This document shows, in pieces, positions 26,485 through 35,142 of a stretch of DNA of 64,000 nucleotides. Position numbers and translations under genes: made by a program. Each line of letters begins with the position of its first letter. Positions within the stretch are counted from its first letter, which is position 1. The stretch is taken from NCBI GenBank assembly GCA_963833495.1, contig CAWHYJ010000011.1:124001-188000 (forward strand), written 5' to 3'. The notes under the pieces were generated by a model. It searched no databases, was not told the origin of the DNA, and saw nothing but the letters and a program-made list of their open reading frames with translations. The stretch is from Fodinibacter sp963833495 (GTDB taxonomy: Bacteria; Actinomycetota; Actinomycetes; Actinomycetales; Dermatophilaceae).

Positions 26485-27507
26485 TCAGGGCCGCCGCTGT
26501 CGGGGCGGCCGGGCCGTGGACGCGCGGGTGACCAGCCGCGGCGGCACGGGCGTGGTCGGCAGCCGCTCCCCCTCGATCGCCCCGACGACGAGCCGCACCG
26601 CCTCGCGGCCCAGCTCGGCGAAGTCCTGGCGGATGGTGGTGAGCGGCGGTTGCGAGAAGGACGCCTCCGGGATGTCGTCGAAGCCGACCACCGAGACGTC
26701 GTCGGGGACCCGGCGGCCCCCCTCGGCAAGCGCCCGCAGGGCACCCATCGCCATCTGGTCGTTCGCCACGAACAGCGCTGTCGTGGAGGGGTCCTCGTCG
26801 AGGATGCGACGGCAGCCCTCGTAGCCGGACCGCGGCGACCAGTCGCCCGGGACGACCGGGCCCGGCTCGACGCCCGCCCGGCCCAGGGCGTCGAGGTAGC
26901 CGGCCTGCCGGGCCTCGGACTGGGTCCACGCGGCCGGCCCGGTGATGTGCCCGATCCGCCGGTGGCCGAGCTCGAGGAGGTGCCGGGTGGCCATCGCGCC
27001 ACCGGCGTGGTGGTCGACGCCCGCCGTCGGTGTCTCGTCGCCGAGCCAGCCGTCGAGGGCGATCACGGGCACCGACAAGCCGCGCAGCGCGGCGGCATCC
27101 GGCATCTCGCCGTGCACCGCGACGAGCACGACCGCCTCGACCGCCTGGCTGAGCTGGTGCTCCAGGGCCGCGGCGACGCTCGACCCGGTGACGTCCCACA
27201 GGAGGTCGAGGGTGATGCCGTAGCCGGCCTCGCGGGCGGCCTGCGCCACGCTCGACACCGTGCTCGCCGGGCCGTAGAGCCGCAGCTCGTCGGCGATCAC
27301 CCCGATCAGGCCGCTGCGCCGGGTCACCAGGGCACGGGCCGCCTGGTTGCGGCGGTAGCCGAGGTCGGCGATGGCCTTGAGCACGGCCTCGCGGGTCTCC
27401 GGACGCACGGCCGAGGCGTCGTTGAGCACCCGCGAGACGGTCTGGTGGGAGACGCCGGCTCGCTGGGCCACATCCGCCATCGTCGGCGCACCCGAGGCGG
27501 CTGTCAT
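26485..27507 (-). CDS. LacI-family transcriptional regulator of arabinose genes
   Basis: A 340-residue repressor. Residues 10-60 are the DNA-binding domain: MADVAQRAGVSHQTVSRVLNDASAVRPETREAVLKAI then LGYRRNQAARALVT. The rest is the periplasmic-binding-protein-like sensor (IGVIADELRLYGP, VIALDGWLG, GPAAWTQSEARQAGYLDAL, ALFVANDQMAMGAL, VSVVGFDDIPEASFSQPPLTTI). It lies just upstream of the operators and araB on the same strand, and it may repress itself by read-through control. ATG 27480 is an alternative start. Confidence 0.93.
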   Translation of the reverse strand: MTAASGAPTMADVAQRAGVSHQTVSRVLNDASAVRPETREAVLKAIADLGYRRNQAARALVTRRSGLIGVIADELRLYGPASTVSSVAQAAREAGYGITLDLLWDVTGSSVAAALEHQLSQAVEAVVLVAVHGEMPDAAALRGLSVPVIALDGWLGDETPTAGVDHHAGGAMATRHLLELGHRRIGHITGPAAWTQSEARQAGYLDALGRAGVEPGPVVPGDWSPRSGYEGCRRILDEDPSTTALFVANDQMAMGALRALAEGGRRVPDDVSVVGFDDIPEASFSQPPLTTIRQDFAELGREAVRLVVGAIEGERLPTTPVPPRLVTRASTARPPRQRRP

Positions 27508-27673
27508 GCGCGAAGCCTAGTGCCGGAGGTGGGTCGCGCAGGGTGCCGTCCAGCGCGGCGGTGCCACACCGTCGGCCACCACACGCGCTCTACCCGCGAC
27601 CGCTCCCCCACACCCGCCGGTTGCGGCGGTAACGTCGCGACGGTCATCAGCCCCACCGTAGGGAGTCGCCGTC

Positions 27674-28711
27674 ATGCTGGTCCGCTCGTCCTTCGGCGCG
27701 CTCGACGACGGCTCCGACGTCACCGCCTACACCCTCGGCGCCGACGAGCGCGGCGTCCAGCTGACCGTGCTCGACCTGGGAGCCACGATCGCAAGGGTGC
27801 AGATGCCGTTGCGCGACAACGACTTCGTCGACGTTGCGCTCGGCCTGGCCACGGCCCGCGACTACGCCGCCCCCACCAACCCCTACCTCGGGTCGACGGT
27901 GGGCCGCTACGCCAACCGGATCGGTGACGCGACCTTCACCCTCGACGGGGTGCGCCACGACCTGGCACCCAACGAGGGCACCACCTGCCTGCACGGCGGC
28001 CCGGGTGGCTTCCACTCGCGGCAGTGGTCGCTCGTGGCGGCGGACGACACCTCGCTCGAGCTGCAGCTCGTCAGCACTGACGGTGACCAGGGGTTCCCCG
28101 GTGAGGTCACCGCCCGGGTGCGCTACTCCGTGACGGCCGACAGGGTCACCATCGAGCACCTCGCCGAGACGTCTGCCCCCACCGTCGTCAGCCTGACCAA
28201 CCACGCCTACCTCAACCTCGCCGGTGCGGGCACGATCGACGAGCACCGGCTCACGGTGGCGGCCGACGCCTACCTGCCGGTGGACCCGCGATCCATCCCG
28301 CTCGGTCACGTCGAGCCGGTCGAGGACACCCCCTTCGACCTCCGCGACGGAGCGGTCCTCGGCGAGCGGGCCGGCGCCGACCACCCCCAGGTGCGCCAGG
28401 CCGGCGGGCTCGACCACGCCTTCGTGCCGGCCGGCGACGGGCTGCGCCCGGTGGCCCGGCTCGAGCACCCGCCGACCGGCCGCAGCCTGGAGGTCTCCAC
28501 CACCCAGCCCTCGCTGCAGGTCTACACCGGTCACAAGCTCGACAGCACCGTGGTCGACCGCGGCGGCCGGGTGCTCGGGCCGCGTGCCGGCATCGCGCTG
28601 GAGTGCCAGGCCTACCCGGACGCCCCCAACCAGCAGGCGTTCCCGTCGGCCGTGCTGCGGCCCGGTGAGGAGTACCGCGCGACCACGGTCTGGCGGTTCA
28701 GCACCACCTGA
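27674..28711 (+). CDS. galM: Aldose 1-epimerase (galactose mutarotase)
   Basis: A 345-residue beta-sandwich enzyme interconverting alpha and beta forms of sugars. Catalytic-type segments: YLGSTVGRYANRIG, CLHGGPGGFHSRQW, VVSLTNHAYLNLAG (His), FVPAG and IALECQAYPDAPNQ with the acidic base. Starts at ATG 27674 with GGGAGT about 8 bases before. It is divergent from the arabinose regulator and probably serves L-arabinose mutarotation in the same regulon. Confidence 0.93.
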   Translation: MLVRSSFGALDDGSDVTAYTLGADERGVQLTVLDLGATIARVQMPLRDNDFVDVALGLATARDYAAPTNPYLGSTVGRYANRIGDATFTLDGVRHDLAPNEGTTCLHGGPGGFHSRQWSLVAADDTSLELQLVSTDGDQGFPGEVTARVRYSVTADRVTIEHLAETSAPTVVSLTNHAYLNLAGAGTIDEHRLTVAADAYLPVDPRSIPLGHVEPVEDTPFDLRDGAVLGERAGADHPQVRQAGGLDHAFVPAGDGLRPVARLEHPPTGRSLEVSTTQPSLQVYTGHKLDSTVVDRGGRVLGPRAGIALECQAYPDAPNQQAFPSAVLRPGEEYRATTVWRFSTT

Positions 28712-28822
28712 CGCCGCCCGGGGGTCCGCTCAGCTGATCCGGGTACCTCTCGTGCCCGCGACGGCTGTGGGAATAGCCACCCCTTCGCTCGCACCGCGCG
28801 GAGCGGGCCTAGAGTCCGAAGG

Positions 28823-29782
28823 GTGACGGCAGTACCGAACGAGCGCGCCCCGCGCCCCGAGTCGCGGTGGGCCGACCTCGACGGACCGGTGCACTTCCTC
28901 GACTTCGGTGGCCCGGCCGACGGCCCGCTGGTGGTGTGCGTGCACGGGCTCGGCGGGTCCGCCGTCAACTGGGCCGCGGTGGCGCCGACGCTGGCGCAGA
29001 CCTGCCGGGTGCTGGCCATCGACCTCGCCGGCTTCGGACACACGCTGGGCGGCTCCCGCTCCACGTCGGTGCAGGCCAACAACCGCCTGTTGCACCGTTT
29101 CCTCGTCGAGGTGGCCGGTACCCCGGCGATCCTGGTCGGCAACTCGATGGGCGGGCTGATCTCGATCCGCCAGGCAGCGCGCCGCCCGGAGACGGTCGCC
29201 GGACTCGTGCTCGTCGACCCCGCCCTCCCACCGGCACTGCGGGCCCGCCCCGACCCCAGGGTCTTCGCCACCTTCGCGGCCTTCATGGTGCCGGTGGTCG
29301 GCCGCCGCATGGTGCGGCGACCCCGCGACGAGGAGTCGGCGCTGCAGGCGGCGCGCGACCTGTTGGAGCTGTGCTGCGCGGACCCCGACCGGGTCCCGCC
29401 CGAGATCGTCGACCTGCACACCGAGCTCGCCGGCCAGCGCCTCGAGTACCCCGACGTCGACTCCGAGATGCTCACTGCAGCGCAGTCACTCCTCTGGGTG
29501 CTCGCCGACCGCAAGCGCTACGCGGCGATGCTGCTGGACATCGACGTGCCCGTGCTGCTGCTGCACGGCGACCGCGACCGGCTGGTCAACATCGCCTCGG
29601 CCCGCGCGGTCGCCGCCGCGAACCCACACTGGCAGTTCGAGATCGCCCACGGTGTGGGGCACGTCCCCCAGCTGGAGGCGTCGCAGTGGACCATCGACGC
29701 CATCCTCGGCTGGCTCGCCCAGCACCCGGTGGTGGCCGACCTCGCCTCGCAGGCCAAGACGTCCGCACGGCCGAGGGCCTGA
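28823..29782 (+). CDS. Alpha/beta-fold hydrolase
   Basis: A 319-residue alpha/beta hydrolase. Oxyanion-hole segment VCVHGLGGSAVNW, nucleophile elbow LVGNSMGGLIS with Ser108, acidic residue in LLLHGDRDRLVN and catalytic His in HGVGHVPQLEA. No signal peptide. The next gene (WS/DGAT) starts 2 bases after its stop, so the two are an operon; a lipase or esterase working on lipid intermediates is plausible, but the substrate is unknown. Confidence 0.9.
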   Translation: MTAVPNERAPRPESRWADLDGPVHFLDFGGPADGPLVVCVHGLGGSAVNWAAVAPTLAQTCRVLAIDLAGFGHTLGGSRSTSVQANNRLLHRFLVEVAGTPAILVGNSMGGLISIRQAARRPETVAGLVLVDPALPPALRARPDPRVFATFAAFMVPVVGRRMVRRPRDEESALQAARDLLELCCADPDRVPPEIVDLHTELAGQRLEYPDVDSEMLTAAQSLLWVLADRKRYAAMLLDIDVPVLLLHGDRDRLVNIASARAVAAANPHWQFEIAHGVGHVPQLEASQWTIDAILGWLAQHPVVADLASQAKTSARPRA

Positions 29783-29784
29783 GC

Positions 29785-31173
29785 GTGCAGCGCCTCAGCT
29801 CGCTCGACGCGGGGTTCCTCCAGCTCGAGAACGACCGCCAGCAGATGCACGTCGGGTCGCTGCTCGTGTTCGAGGGTCCGGCGCCGACCTACGACGAGCT
29901 CGCCGCCCACGTGGAGTCGTGTCTGAGCAGCCTGTTGCGCCACCGCCAGCGGGTGCAGCGGATGCCGCTCGACCTCGCCCGCCCGGTGTGGGTCGACGAC
30001 CCCCACTTCCTGCTCGATTACCACCTGCGGCACACCGCGATTCCCGCACCCGGCGGTGACGACCAGCTGCGTGCGCTGTTCGGTCGCGTGCTCTCGCAGC
30101 GCCTCGACCCGGACCGCCCCCTGTGGGAGCTGTGGCTCGTCGAGGGCCTCACCGGCGGCCGGTGGGCCCTGGTCACCAAGACGCACCACGCGATGATCGA
30201 CGGACTCGCCGGCAACGAGCTGATGGAGGTGTTGCTCGACGGCACCCCCGAGGGCAGGGCGCGGTCGCCGCGGGCGTGGCACCCGGCCGCGCCGCCGTCG
30301 CGACTGGGGCTCACGGCATCCGGCGTGGCAGGCATCGCGCGGCTGCCGGTCGACACGGTCCGCGCCCTCGGTGGTGCGGCCCGGCGAGGCATCGGGTCGC
30401 CTGCGGCCCTGGCGAAGGCGGGTGCGGTGCGGGCGTACGGCCTGGCCAGCGTGGGCCGCCGGGCCGTGGCACCCACCAGCGTCCTCAACGGGCCGCTGGG
30501 CCCGCACCGGCGCTGGGGCTGGGCCCGGGCCGAGCTCTCGGACGTCAAGCGGGCCAAGACGGCAGCCGGGTGCTCGGTCAACGACGTGGTGCTGGCGGCC
30601 GTGGCCGGCGGCTTCCGCGAGTACCTCCGCTCGCGCGGCGAGGACGTCGAGACCACGACGATCCGCTCCCTCGTGCCGGTGTCGGTGCGCACCGCCGAGC
30701 ACCGCGGCCAGCTGGGCAACCACGTGACCGCGCTGTTCGCGGACCTCCCGGTCGACGTCGACGGCCCGCGCGAGCGGCTCGCCGTCGTGACGCACCAGAT
30801 GACCGAGCTCAAGAGGAGCGGGCAGTCGGTCGGCATCGAGTCGATGCTCGCCGCAGCGGACTTCGTGCCCGCCACGCTGATGACCCTCGGCGCGAAGGTC
30901 TACGCCCTCGCCGGCCAGCGAGTCGTGAACACCGTCACCACCAACATCCCGGGCCCTCAGCACCCGCTCTACCTGCTGGGTCACCGGATGCTCGAGCTGT
31001 TCCCCTACATCCCGGTCGCCCAGTCGGTGCGGATCAGCATCGGCATCCTCAGCTATGACGGGCACCTGACGATCGGGGTCACCGGTGACTACGACGCCGT
31101 TCCGGACATCGACGTGCTCTGTGCCGCGATCGAGCGTGCGCTCGCCGAGCTCGTGGATGCCGTGGCCCCCTGA
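29785..31173 (+). CDS. Wax ester synthase / diacylglycerol acyltransferase (WS/DGAT)
   Basis: Makes triacylglycerol or wax esters from acyl-CoA. 462 residues starting at GTG 29785. The N-terminal RLSSLDAGFLQLEN, active-site KTHHAMIDG (H134, H135, D139), GPLGPHRRWGWARAEL, the PLW-like DPDRPLWELWLVEG, and the C-terminal NTVTTNIPGPQHPLYLLG are all family hallmarks. It is downstream of, and nearly touching, the hydrolase gene. Storage lipid synthesis fits an actinomycete that survives starvation. Confidence 0.94.
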   Translation: MQRLSSLDAGFLQLENDRQQMHVGSLLVFEGPAPTYDELAAHVESCLSSLLRHRQRVQRMPLDLARPVWVDDPHFLLDYHLRHTAIPAPGGDDQLRALFGRVLSQRLDPDRPLWELWLVEGLTGGRWALVTKTHHAMIDGLAGNELMEVLLDGTPEGRARSPRAWHPAAPPSRLGLTASGVAGIARLPVDTVRALGGAARRGIGSPAALAKAGAVRAYGLASVGRRAVAPTSVLNGPLGPHRRWGWARAELSDVKRAKTAAGCSVNDVVLAAVAGGFREYLRSRGEDVETTTIRSLVPVSVRTAEHRGQLGNHVTALFADLPVDVDGPRERLAVVTHQMTELKRSGQSVGIESMLAAADFVPATLMTLGAKVYALAGQRVVNTVTTNIPGPQHPLYLLGHRMLELFPYIPVAQSVRISIGILSYDGHLTIGVTGDYDAVPDIDVLCAAIERALAELVDAVAP

Positions 31174-31217
31174 CCCACCGTCTTCCCCACCCGGCGCAAC
31201 GACGCTCCAGCGCTGGC

Positions 31218-31257
31218 GGAGTGCCAAACGCGCAGCTTGCCGCGCGCTTGGCCCTCC
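31218..31257. terminator. Bidirectional terminator between WS/DGAT and rpf
   Basis: GGAGTGCCAAACGCGC (31218-31233) pairs with GCGCGCTTGGCCCTCC (31242-31257), two mismatches in 16, loop of 8. It lies between convergent genes. Confidence 0.65.
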
Positions 31258-31284
31258 TCAGGCTCGCGTCCGACGCCAGCTCGG

Positions 31285-32040
31285 CTAGGCCACGCCGCGG
31301 CAGCCCCACGGCTGGAGGCCACGCAGTGCGTAGAGGCGGTTCGCCACGGTGATCTGCTCCTCGCGGGTCGCCAGGTCGGCGCGCGACGCGAAGTCGTCGC
31401 CGTTGACGCTCAGCCAGGTGTTGAAGTCGAACTGCAGGCCGCCGTAGTAGCCGTTGCCGGTGTTGATGTTCCACCGACCACCCGACTCGCACTTGGCGAT
31501 CCGGTCCCACATCGCGGCTCGTGACAGGTCGAGAGGGTGCGTGCCGGCGGCGGGCTTCGCCGCCACCGGGGCACTGAGGCCCAACGCCTTTCGGGTGATG
31601 GGCCCGACCACCCCGTCGACCTGCAGGTGCTTGGCGGTCTGGAACTTCTTGACGGCCGCCAGGGTCTTGTTGCCGAACGAGCCGTCGACCACGAGTACGG
31701 AGCCCAGGGCGTTCAGCCGGCGCTGCAGGATCTTGTTCTGGCTGCGGTACGGGTTCCCCTTGCGCAGCGTCACGGTGAGGTATGCCGGGGCCGTTGCCGA
31801 CGGCAGCACGGCGGCCGCGGCCGGGAGCGGCGCAGCCGGGACGAAGGCGGAGGTCGCGGCGACCGGTGCGGCCGACGCGGGCAGCGCCGTGCCGGCGACC
31901 ATCAGGCCACCGGCCACGCCGACCGTCGCGGCGATCCGGGCACCCGAGGAGCAGGCGTGCCCGAGAACCGAGGAGAGCTCGGCGAAGATGCTGTACGGTT
32001 CGCCGGCGTGTCGCCGGACGGGAGCGGACAGAACAGTCAT
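31285..32040 (-). CDS. Resuscitation-promoting-factor-like transglycosylase with peptidoglycan-binding domain
   Basis: A 251-residue secreted muralytic enzyme. A long basic N-terminal segment leads into a hydrophobic helix and cleavage site (ALPASAAPV near residue 58). Residues about 90-155 are a peptidoglycan-binding domain (NKILQRRLNALGSVLVVDGSFGNKTLAAVKKFQ, then VDGVVGPITRKALG). Residues about 175-251 are an Rpf-type catalytic domain: MWDRIAKCESGGRWNINTGN with catalytic Glu185 and YYGGLQFDFNTW. Such proteins cleave peptidoglycan and stimulate growth of dormant cells. A c-di-AMP riboswitch lies immediately upstream. Confidence 0.93.
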   Translation of the reverse strand: MTVLSAPVRRHAGEPYSIFAELSSVLGHACSSGARIAATVGVAGGLMVAGTALPASAAPVAATSAFVPAAPLPAAAAVLPSATAPAYLTVTLRKGNPYRSQNKILQRRLNALGSVLVVDGSFGNKTLAAVKKFQTAKHLQVDGVVGPITRKALGLSAPVAAKPAAGTHPLDLSRAAMWDRIAKCESGGRWNINTGNGYYGGLQFDFNTWLSVNGDDFASRADLATREEQITVANRLYALRGLQPWGCRGVA

Positions 32041-32052
32041 GATGGTGCCTCT

Positions 32053-32238
32053 CGCGCCTACGAGGTCAGCTGTCGGGTTCGGGCTGAGGTCGCCCGGCCG
32101 GGCTTTCCGACATGGTGTCGGGGCCTGGCTTCACCCCCAGGGGCTGCCCTCCAGCAAGCGAGAACGGCCCCACAAGTGGGTCCCCCGCTCCTGCCAAGCG
32201 GTGGTGCGATGGGACCCGGAGCAGTGGCAGGACTCGGC
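32053..32238 (-). ncRNA. c-di-AMP (ydaO-yuaA) riboswitch
   Basis: On the minus strand the leader contains GCCGAGTCCTGCCAC (32238 downward), GGCAGGAGCGGGGGACCC, CTGGGGGTGAAGCC, and ends with CCCGACAGCTGACCTCGTAGG (about 32073-32053; quoted part only), which match the conserved blocks of the ydaO class. In actinobacteria this riboswitch commonly precedes rpf genes and turns expression off at high c-di-AMP. It ends about 12 bases before the rpf start. Confidence 0.88.
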
Positions 32239-32283
32239 AATACCACTCACGGGGCACGATCCATTCAAGAGCGCGTCTTTGCG

Positions 32284-32312
32284 ACACTAGACCCGGTTGG
32301 CGCGGGCCACAA
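32284..32312 (-). promoter_or_regulatory. Sigma-70-type promoter of the riboswitch-rpf unit
   Basis: TTGTGG (32312-32307) and TAGTGT (32289-32284) are spaced by 17 bases on the minus strand. Transcription would begin near 32276, about 40 bases before the riboswitch core. Confidence 0.6.
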
Positions 32313-32339
32313 CCGGTTCGGTGCCGCCGACTGCGCAGG

Positions 32340-32768
32340 TCAGCCCGCCTCGACCACGCTCTTCAGGGACTCCAGCATGCCCTGCCACGTCGCGCTGAAC
32401 TGCTCCGCCTGCTCGGCGGAGTCGTTGCCGTCCTGGGTCAGGGCGAGGGTCGTGGGGCCGTCGCCGCCGGACAGCGTGTAGACGATGGTGTGGTAGTTCT
32501 CGGGCGCGTCGGCCTGCCCCATCAGTGGGCTGTAGTGGGTCACCGACAGCCGGTTCGGGGCGTCGACCTCGAGCACCTCGCCCTTGTCCTCGAAGGGGCG
32601 GCCGCCCATCTCACCGCGCCAGGTGATCGGGCTGCCCACCCGCCAGTCGGTCGAGACCTGCGCACCCATCATCCAGTCGGCGACACGCGCCGGGTCGGTC
32701 AACGCCGACCACACGGCATCGCGTCCCGCGTCGATCTCGACCTCTGCCCGTGCCACGTCCCCAGCCAT
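32340..32768 (-). CDS. SRPBCC (AHSA1-like) domain protein
   Basis: A 142-residue START-like hydrophobic-pocket protein: VARAEVEIDAGRDAVWSALTDPARVADWM at the N terminus, GSPITWRGEMGGRPFEDKGEVLEVDAPNRLSVTHYSP in the middle and a C-terminal helix ending in WQGMLESLKSVVEAG. This is the AHSA1/SRPBCC pattern. Ligand and role unknown. Start ATG 32768; divergent from the small gene at 32850. Confidence 0.85.
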   Translation of the reverse strand: MAGDVARAEVEIDAGRDAVWSALTDPARVADWMMGAQVSTDWRVGSPITWRGEMGGRPFEDKGEVLEVDAPNRLSVTHYSPLMGQADAPENYHTIVYTLSGGDGPTTLALTQDGNDSAEQAEQFSATWQGMLESLKSVVEAG

Positions 32769-32849
32769 CCCTCCATGAAACTCCGACGCTGGGCCGAACA
32801 GGGGTTTGGTCGCGAACCTTCCGGGCAGGGTGCCACTGAGGAGATGGTC

Positions 32850-33032
32850 ATGAACTTCCACCAATCGCACCTTCGCCCGGACGGCACCACCTGGCCGCCG
32901 GTCACCCCGGACCCCCCACCACCGCCCGGCTACGTCGACCCCGTCGCCGAGCTCGACGACGTGCCGGACACGGCGACCGACGCGGATGCCGCCGGCCCGC
33001 CCGGCGCAGAGGACCTCGCCGAGAGCGCCTGA
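32850..33032 (+). CDS. Short proline-rich hypothetical protein
   Basis: A 60-residue frame: MNFHQSHLRPDGTTWP followed by PPPPPG and an acidic, Ala-rich end. GAGGAG at 32838-32843 is 6 bases before ATG 32850, which makes that start better than the ATG at 32844. No known domain. It is disordered in appearance. Real coding is plausible because of the ribosome binding site and normal codon bias, but is not certain. Confidence 0.5.
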   Translation: MNFHQSHLRPDGTTWPPVTPDPPPPPGYVDPVAELDDVPDTATDADAAGPPGAEDLAESA

Positions 33033-33050
33033 GCCGCACCGCTCGACGGG

Positions 33051-33075
33051 CCTCGTCGAACCTCGTCGAACCTCG
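33051..33075. repeat. Tandem 10-base repeat
   Basis: CCTCGTCGAA occurs twice in a row (33051-33060, 33061-33070) followed by a partial third copy (CCTCG). It lies just before the alcohol dehydrogenase promoter. Confidence 0.6.
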
Positions 33076-33076
33076 T

Positions 33077-33101
33077 GAGTAGGCCTCCACCGGGTGGGTA
33101 T
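33077..33101 (+). promoter_or_regulatory. SigB/SigF-like promoter of the alcohol dehydrogenase
   Basis: GAGT (33077-33080), 15 bases, then GGGTAT (33096-33101). The GNNT-N15/16-GGGTA pattern is that of actinobacterial stress sigma factors. The ATG follows at 33132. Confidence 0.5.
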
Positions 33102-33131
33102 GCACCAGCCACACGAGATCGGGAGGCAACG

Positions 33132-34338
33132 ATGCGAGCAGTGGTGTGGCACGGCAAGCGGGACGTCCGGGTCGACGAGGTCCCGGACCCGGTGATCCAG
33201 GATCCGGGTGACGCGATCATCCGGGTGACGAGCACGAACATCTGCGGCTCGGACCTGCACCTGTACGAGGTGCTCGGAGCCTTCATGAACGAGGGCGACG
33301 TCCTCGGCCACGAGCCGATGGGCATCGTCGAGGAGGTCGGTGCCGACGTCACGGCCATCGCCCCCGGCGACCGCGTCGTCATTCCCTTCCAGGTGTGCTG
33401 TGGGCACTGCTGGATGTGCGAGCACGGCCTGCAGAGCCAGTGCGAGACCACCCAGGTGCGCGAGCAGGGAAGTGGCGCAGCACTGTTCGGCTACTCCGAG
33501 CTCTACGGATCGGTGCCCGGCGGCCAGGCTGAGTTCCTCCGGGTGCCCCAGGCGCAGTACACCCACGTCAAGGTGCCGCACGGGCCGGAGGACGACCGCT
33601 TCGTCTACCTCTCCGACGTGCTTCCGACCGCGTGGCAGGCGGTGGCCTACGCCGACCCCGAGCCGGAGGGCACCCTCCTGGTGCTCGGTCTCGGGCCGAT
33701 CGGCGACATGGCCTGCCGCATCGCCCTGCACCGCGGGGTGCGCCAGGTCATCGGCGTCGACCGGGTCGACGCCCGGCTCGACCGGGCCCGCGCCCGCGGC
33801 GTCACCACGATCGACCTGCGTGAGGTCGACGACCTCGGCGACGCGGTGCGCGACCTCACCTCCGGCCGCGGCGCGGACGCCGTGGTCGACGCCGTCGGTA
33901 TGGAGGCGCACGGCTCGGGCGTGGTCGAGGTCGAGCCACAAGCTGGTCGCGGCCATGCCCGACGCCGTCGCCAAGAAGCTGATGACCACCGTCGGCATCG
34001 ACCGGCTGGCCGCGCTGCGCTCGGCCATCGACGCGGTGCGACGCGGTGGGACGATCTCGCTGAGCGGCGTCTACGGCGGCATGGCCGACCCGATGCCGAT
34101 GATGACGCTCTTCGACAAGCAGGTGCAGCTGCGCATGGGCCAGGCCAACGTCAAGCGGTGGGTGCCGGACATCCTCCCGCTGCTCACCGACGACGACCCG
34201 CTGGGCGTCGACGGCTTCGCCACCCACCGGCTGCCGCTCGAGGCAGCGCCGGGCGCCTACGCGGACTTCCAGGCCAAGAAGAACGGCATGGTCAAGGTGG
34301 TGCTGTCCCCCGGAGCGGCGGACACGGCGACCGGCTGA
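33132..34338 (+). CDS. Zinc-dependent alcohol dehydrogenase, formaldehyde-dehydrogenase-like (one +1 frameshift)
   Basis: After removing one base near 33929-33930 the gene gives 401 residues. Catalytic zinc ligands C38, H60 and E61 (NICGSDLH, LGHEPMG), structural zinc cysteines C90, C93, C96 and C104, and Rossmann motif VLGLGPIGDMACRIAL are present. The part beyond the break (HKLVAAMPDAVAKKLM to KKNGMVKVVLSP) belongs to the same family. It resembles glutathione-independent formaldehyde dehydrogenase-like proteins. GGGAGG precedes the ATG. A stress-type promoter suggests induction in stationary phase or desiccation. Confidence 0.85.
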
Positions 34339-34419
34339 GCCCCGGGCGGCCGGGCCGTTCGGGGGTACCGTGAGGGACGCGGGAACCCACGAGCACCCAC
34401 CGAGGGCGGGAGGGCACAC

Positions 34420-35142
34420 GTGACCGACGTCGACGACCTCCTCGCGCGGCTGGCGCACGGGCTGGCCCAAGGGGCGGCGCGAGGTCTCGAGCTGCCCGAC
34501 CGGCTGTGTCGTGCGGCGGCCGCCACGTTCGGGTGCGACGGTGCCGCCATCACCATCGCCTACACGCAGGTCGAGCGGGTCACGCTGGCCACCAGCGACG
34601 ACACGGCCCGGCTGCTCGAGGAGGCCCAGGACGTCATGGGGCAGGGCCCCGGGCCGGACGCCTTCACCTCAGGGGCGTACTCCCGATTCGACCTGCTCGA
34701 CGTCGACGGGCCCGACCCGCGCTGGCCGCTGCTCGAGTCGGAGTCGCTCACCGCCCTGGCCCCGGTGGTCGTGCACGCGCTGCCGATGGGCGAGGGTGAG
34801 GACCGCGTGATCGGCGTGCTCACCCTCTACCAGCGCGGCACCGACCGCGAGATCGACCTCGACGCCGGCCTCATCGTCGCGCGAGTGGTGGCGGCGGCCC
34901 TGCTGGCCGACGGCACCACCGTGCACGGCGACGGCCGCGGGCCGTGGTCCGAGCGGGCCGAGGTGCACCAGGCCACCGGCATGGTCGTGGCCCAGCTCGG
35001 CATCCCGGAGGCCGACGCTCTCGCCCTGCTGCGGGCCCACGCCTTCTCGCACGACCAGAGCGTCGCCCAGTCGGCGCACGCGGTCGTCGACCGCCAGCTC
35101 ACCTTCTCGGCCAACCCGGATCAGGAGATCGAGTCGACATGA
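34420..35142 (+). CDS. GAF-ANTAR regulatory protein (first of pair)
   Basis: A 240-residue protein. Residues about 10-150 are GAF-like (LPDRLCRAAAATFGCDGAAITIAY, GPGPDAFTSG, SLTALAPVVVHALPMG). The C-terminal 60 residues are ANTAR: SERAEVHQATGMVVAQLGIPEADALALLRAHAF, with the HQATGMV pattern. ANTAR domains bind paired hexaloop hairpins in RNA and prevent early transcription termination. The GTG start at 34420 has GGGAGGG before it. Its stop overlaps the start of the next GAF-ANTAR gene. Confidence 0.9.
   Translation: MTDVDDLLARLAHGLAQGAARGLELPDRLCRAAAATFGCDGAAITIAYTQVERVTLATSDDTARLLEEAQDVMGQGPGPDAFTSGAYSRFDLLDVDGPDPRWPLLESESLTALAPVVVHALPMGEGEDRVIGVLTLYQRGTDREIDLDAGLIVARVVAAALLADGTTVHGDGRGPWSERAEVHQATGMVVAQLGIPEADALALLRAHAFSHDQSVAQSAHAVVDRQLTFSANPDQEIEST

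Noticed and set aside
34363..34368. GGGTAC upstream of the first GAF-ANTAR gene as a stress promoter
   Set aside because: No GNNT element lies 15 or 16 bases upstream, so the match is incomplete.
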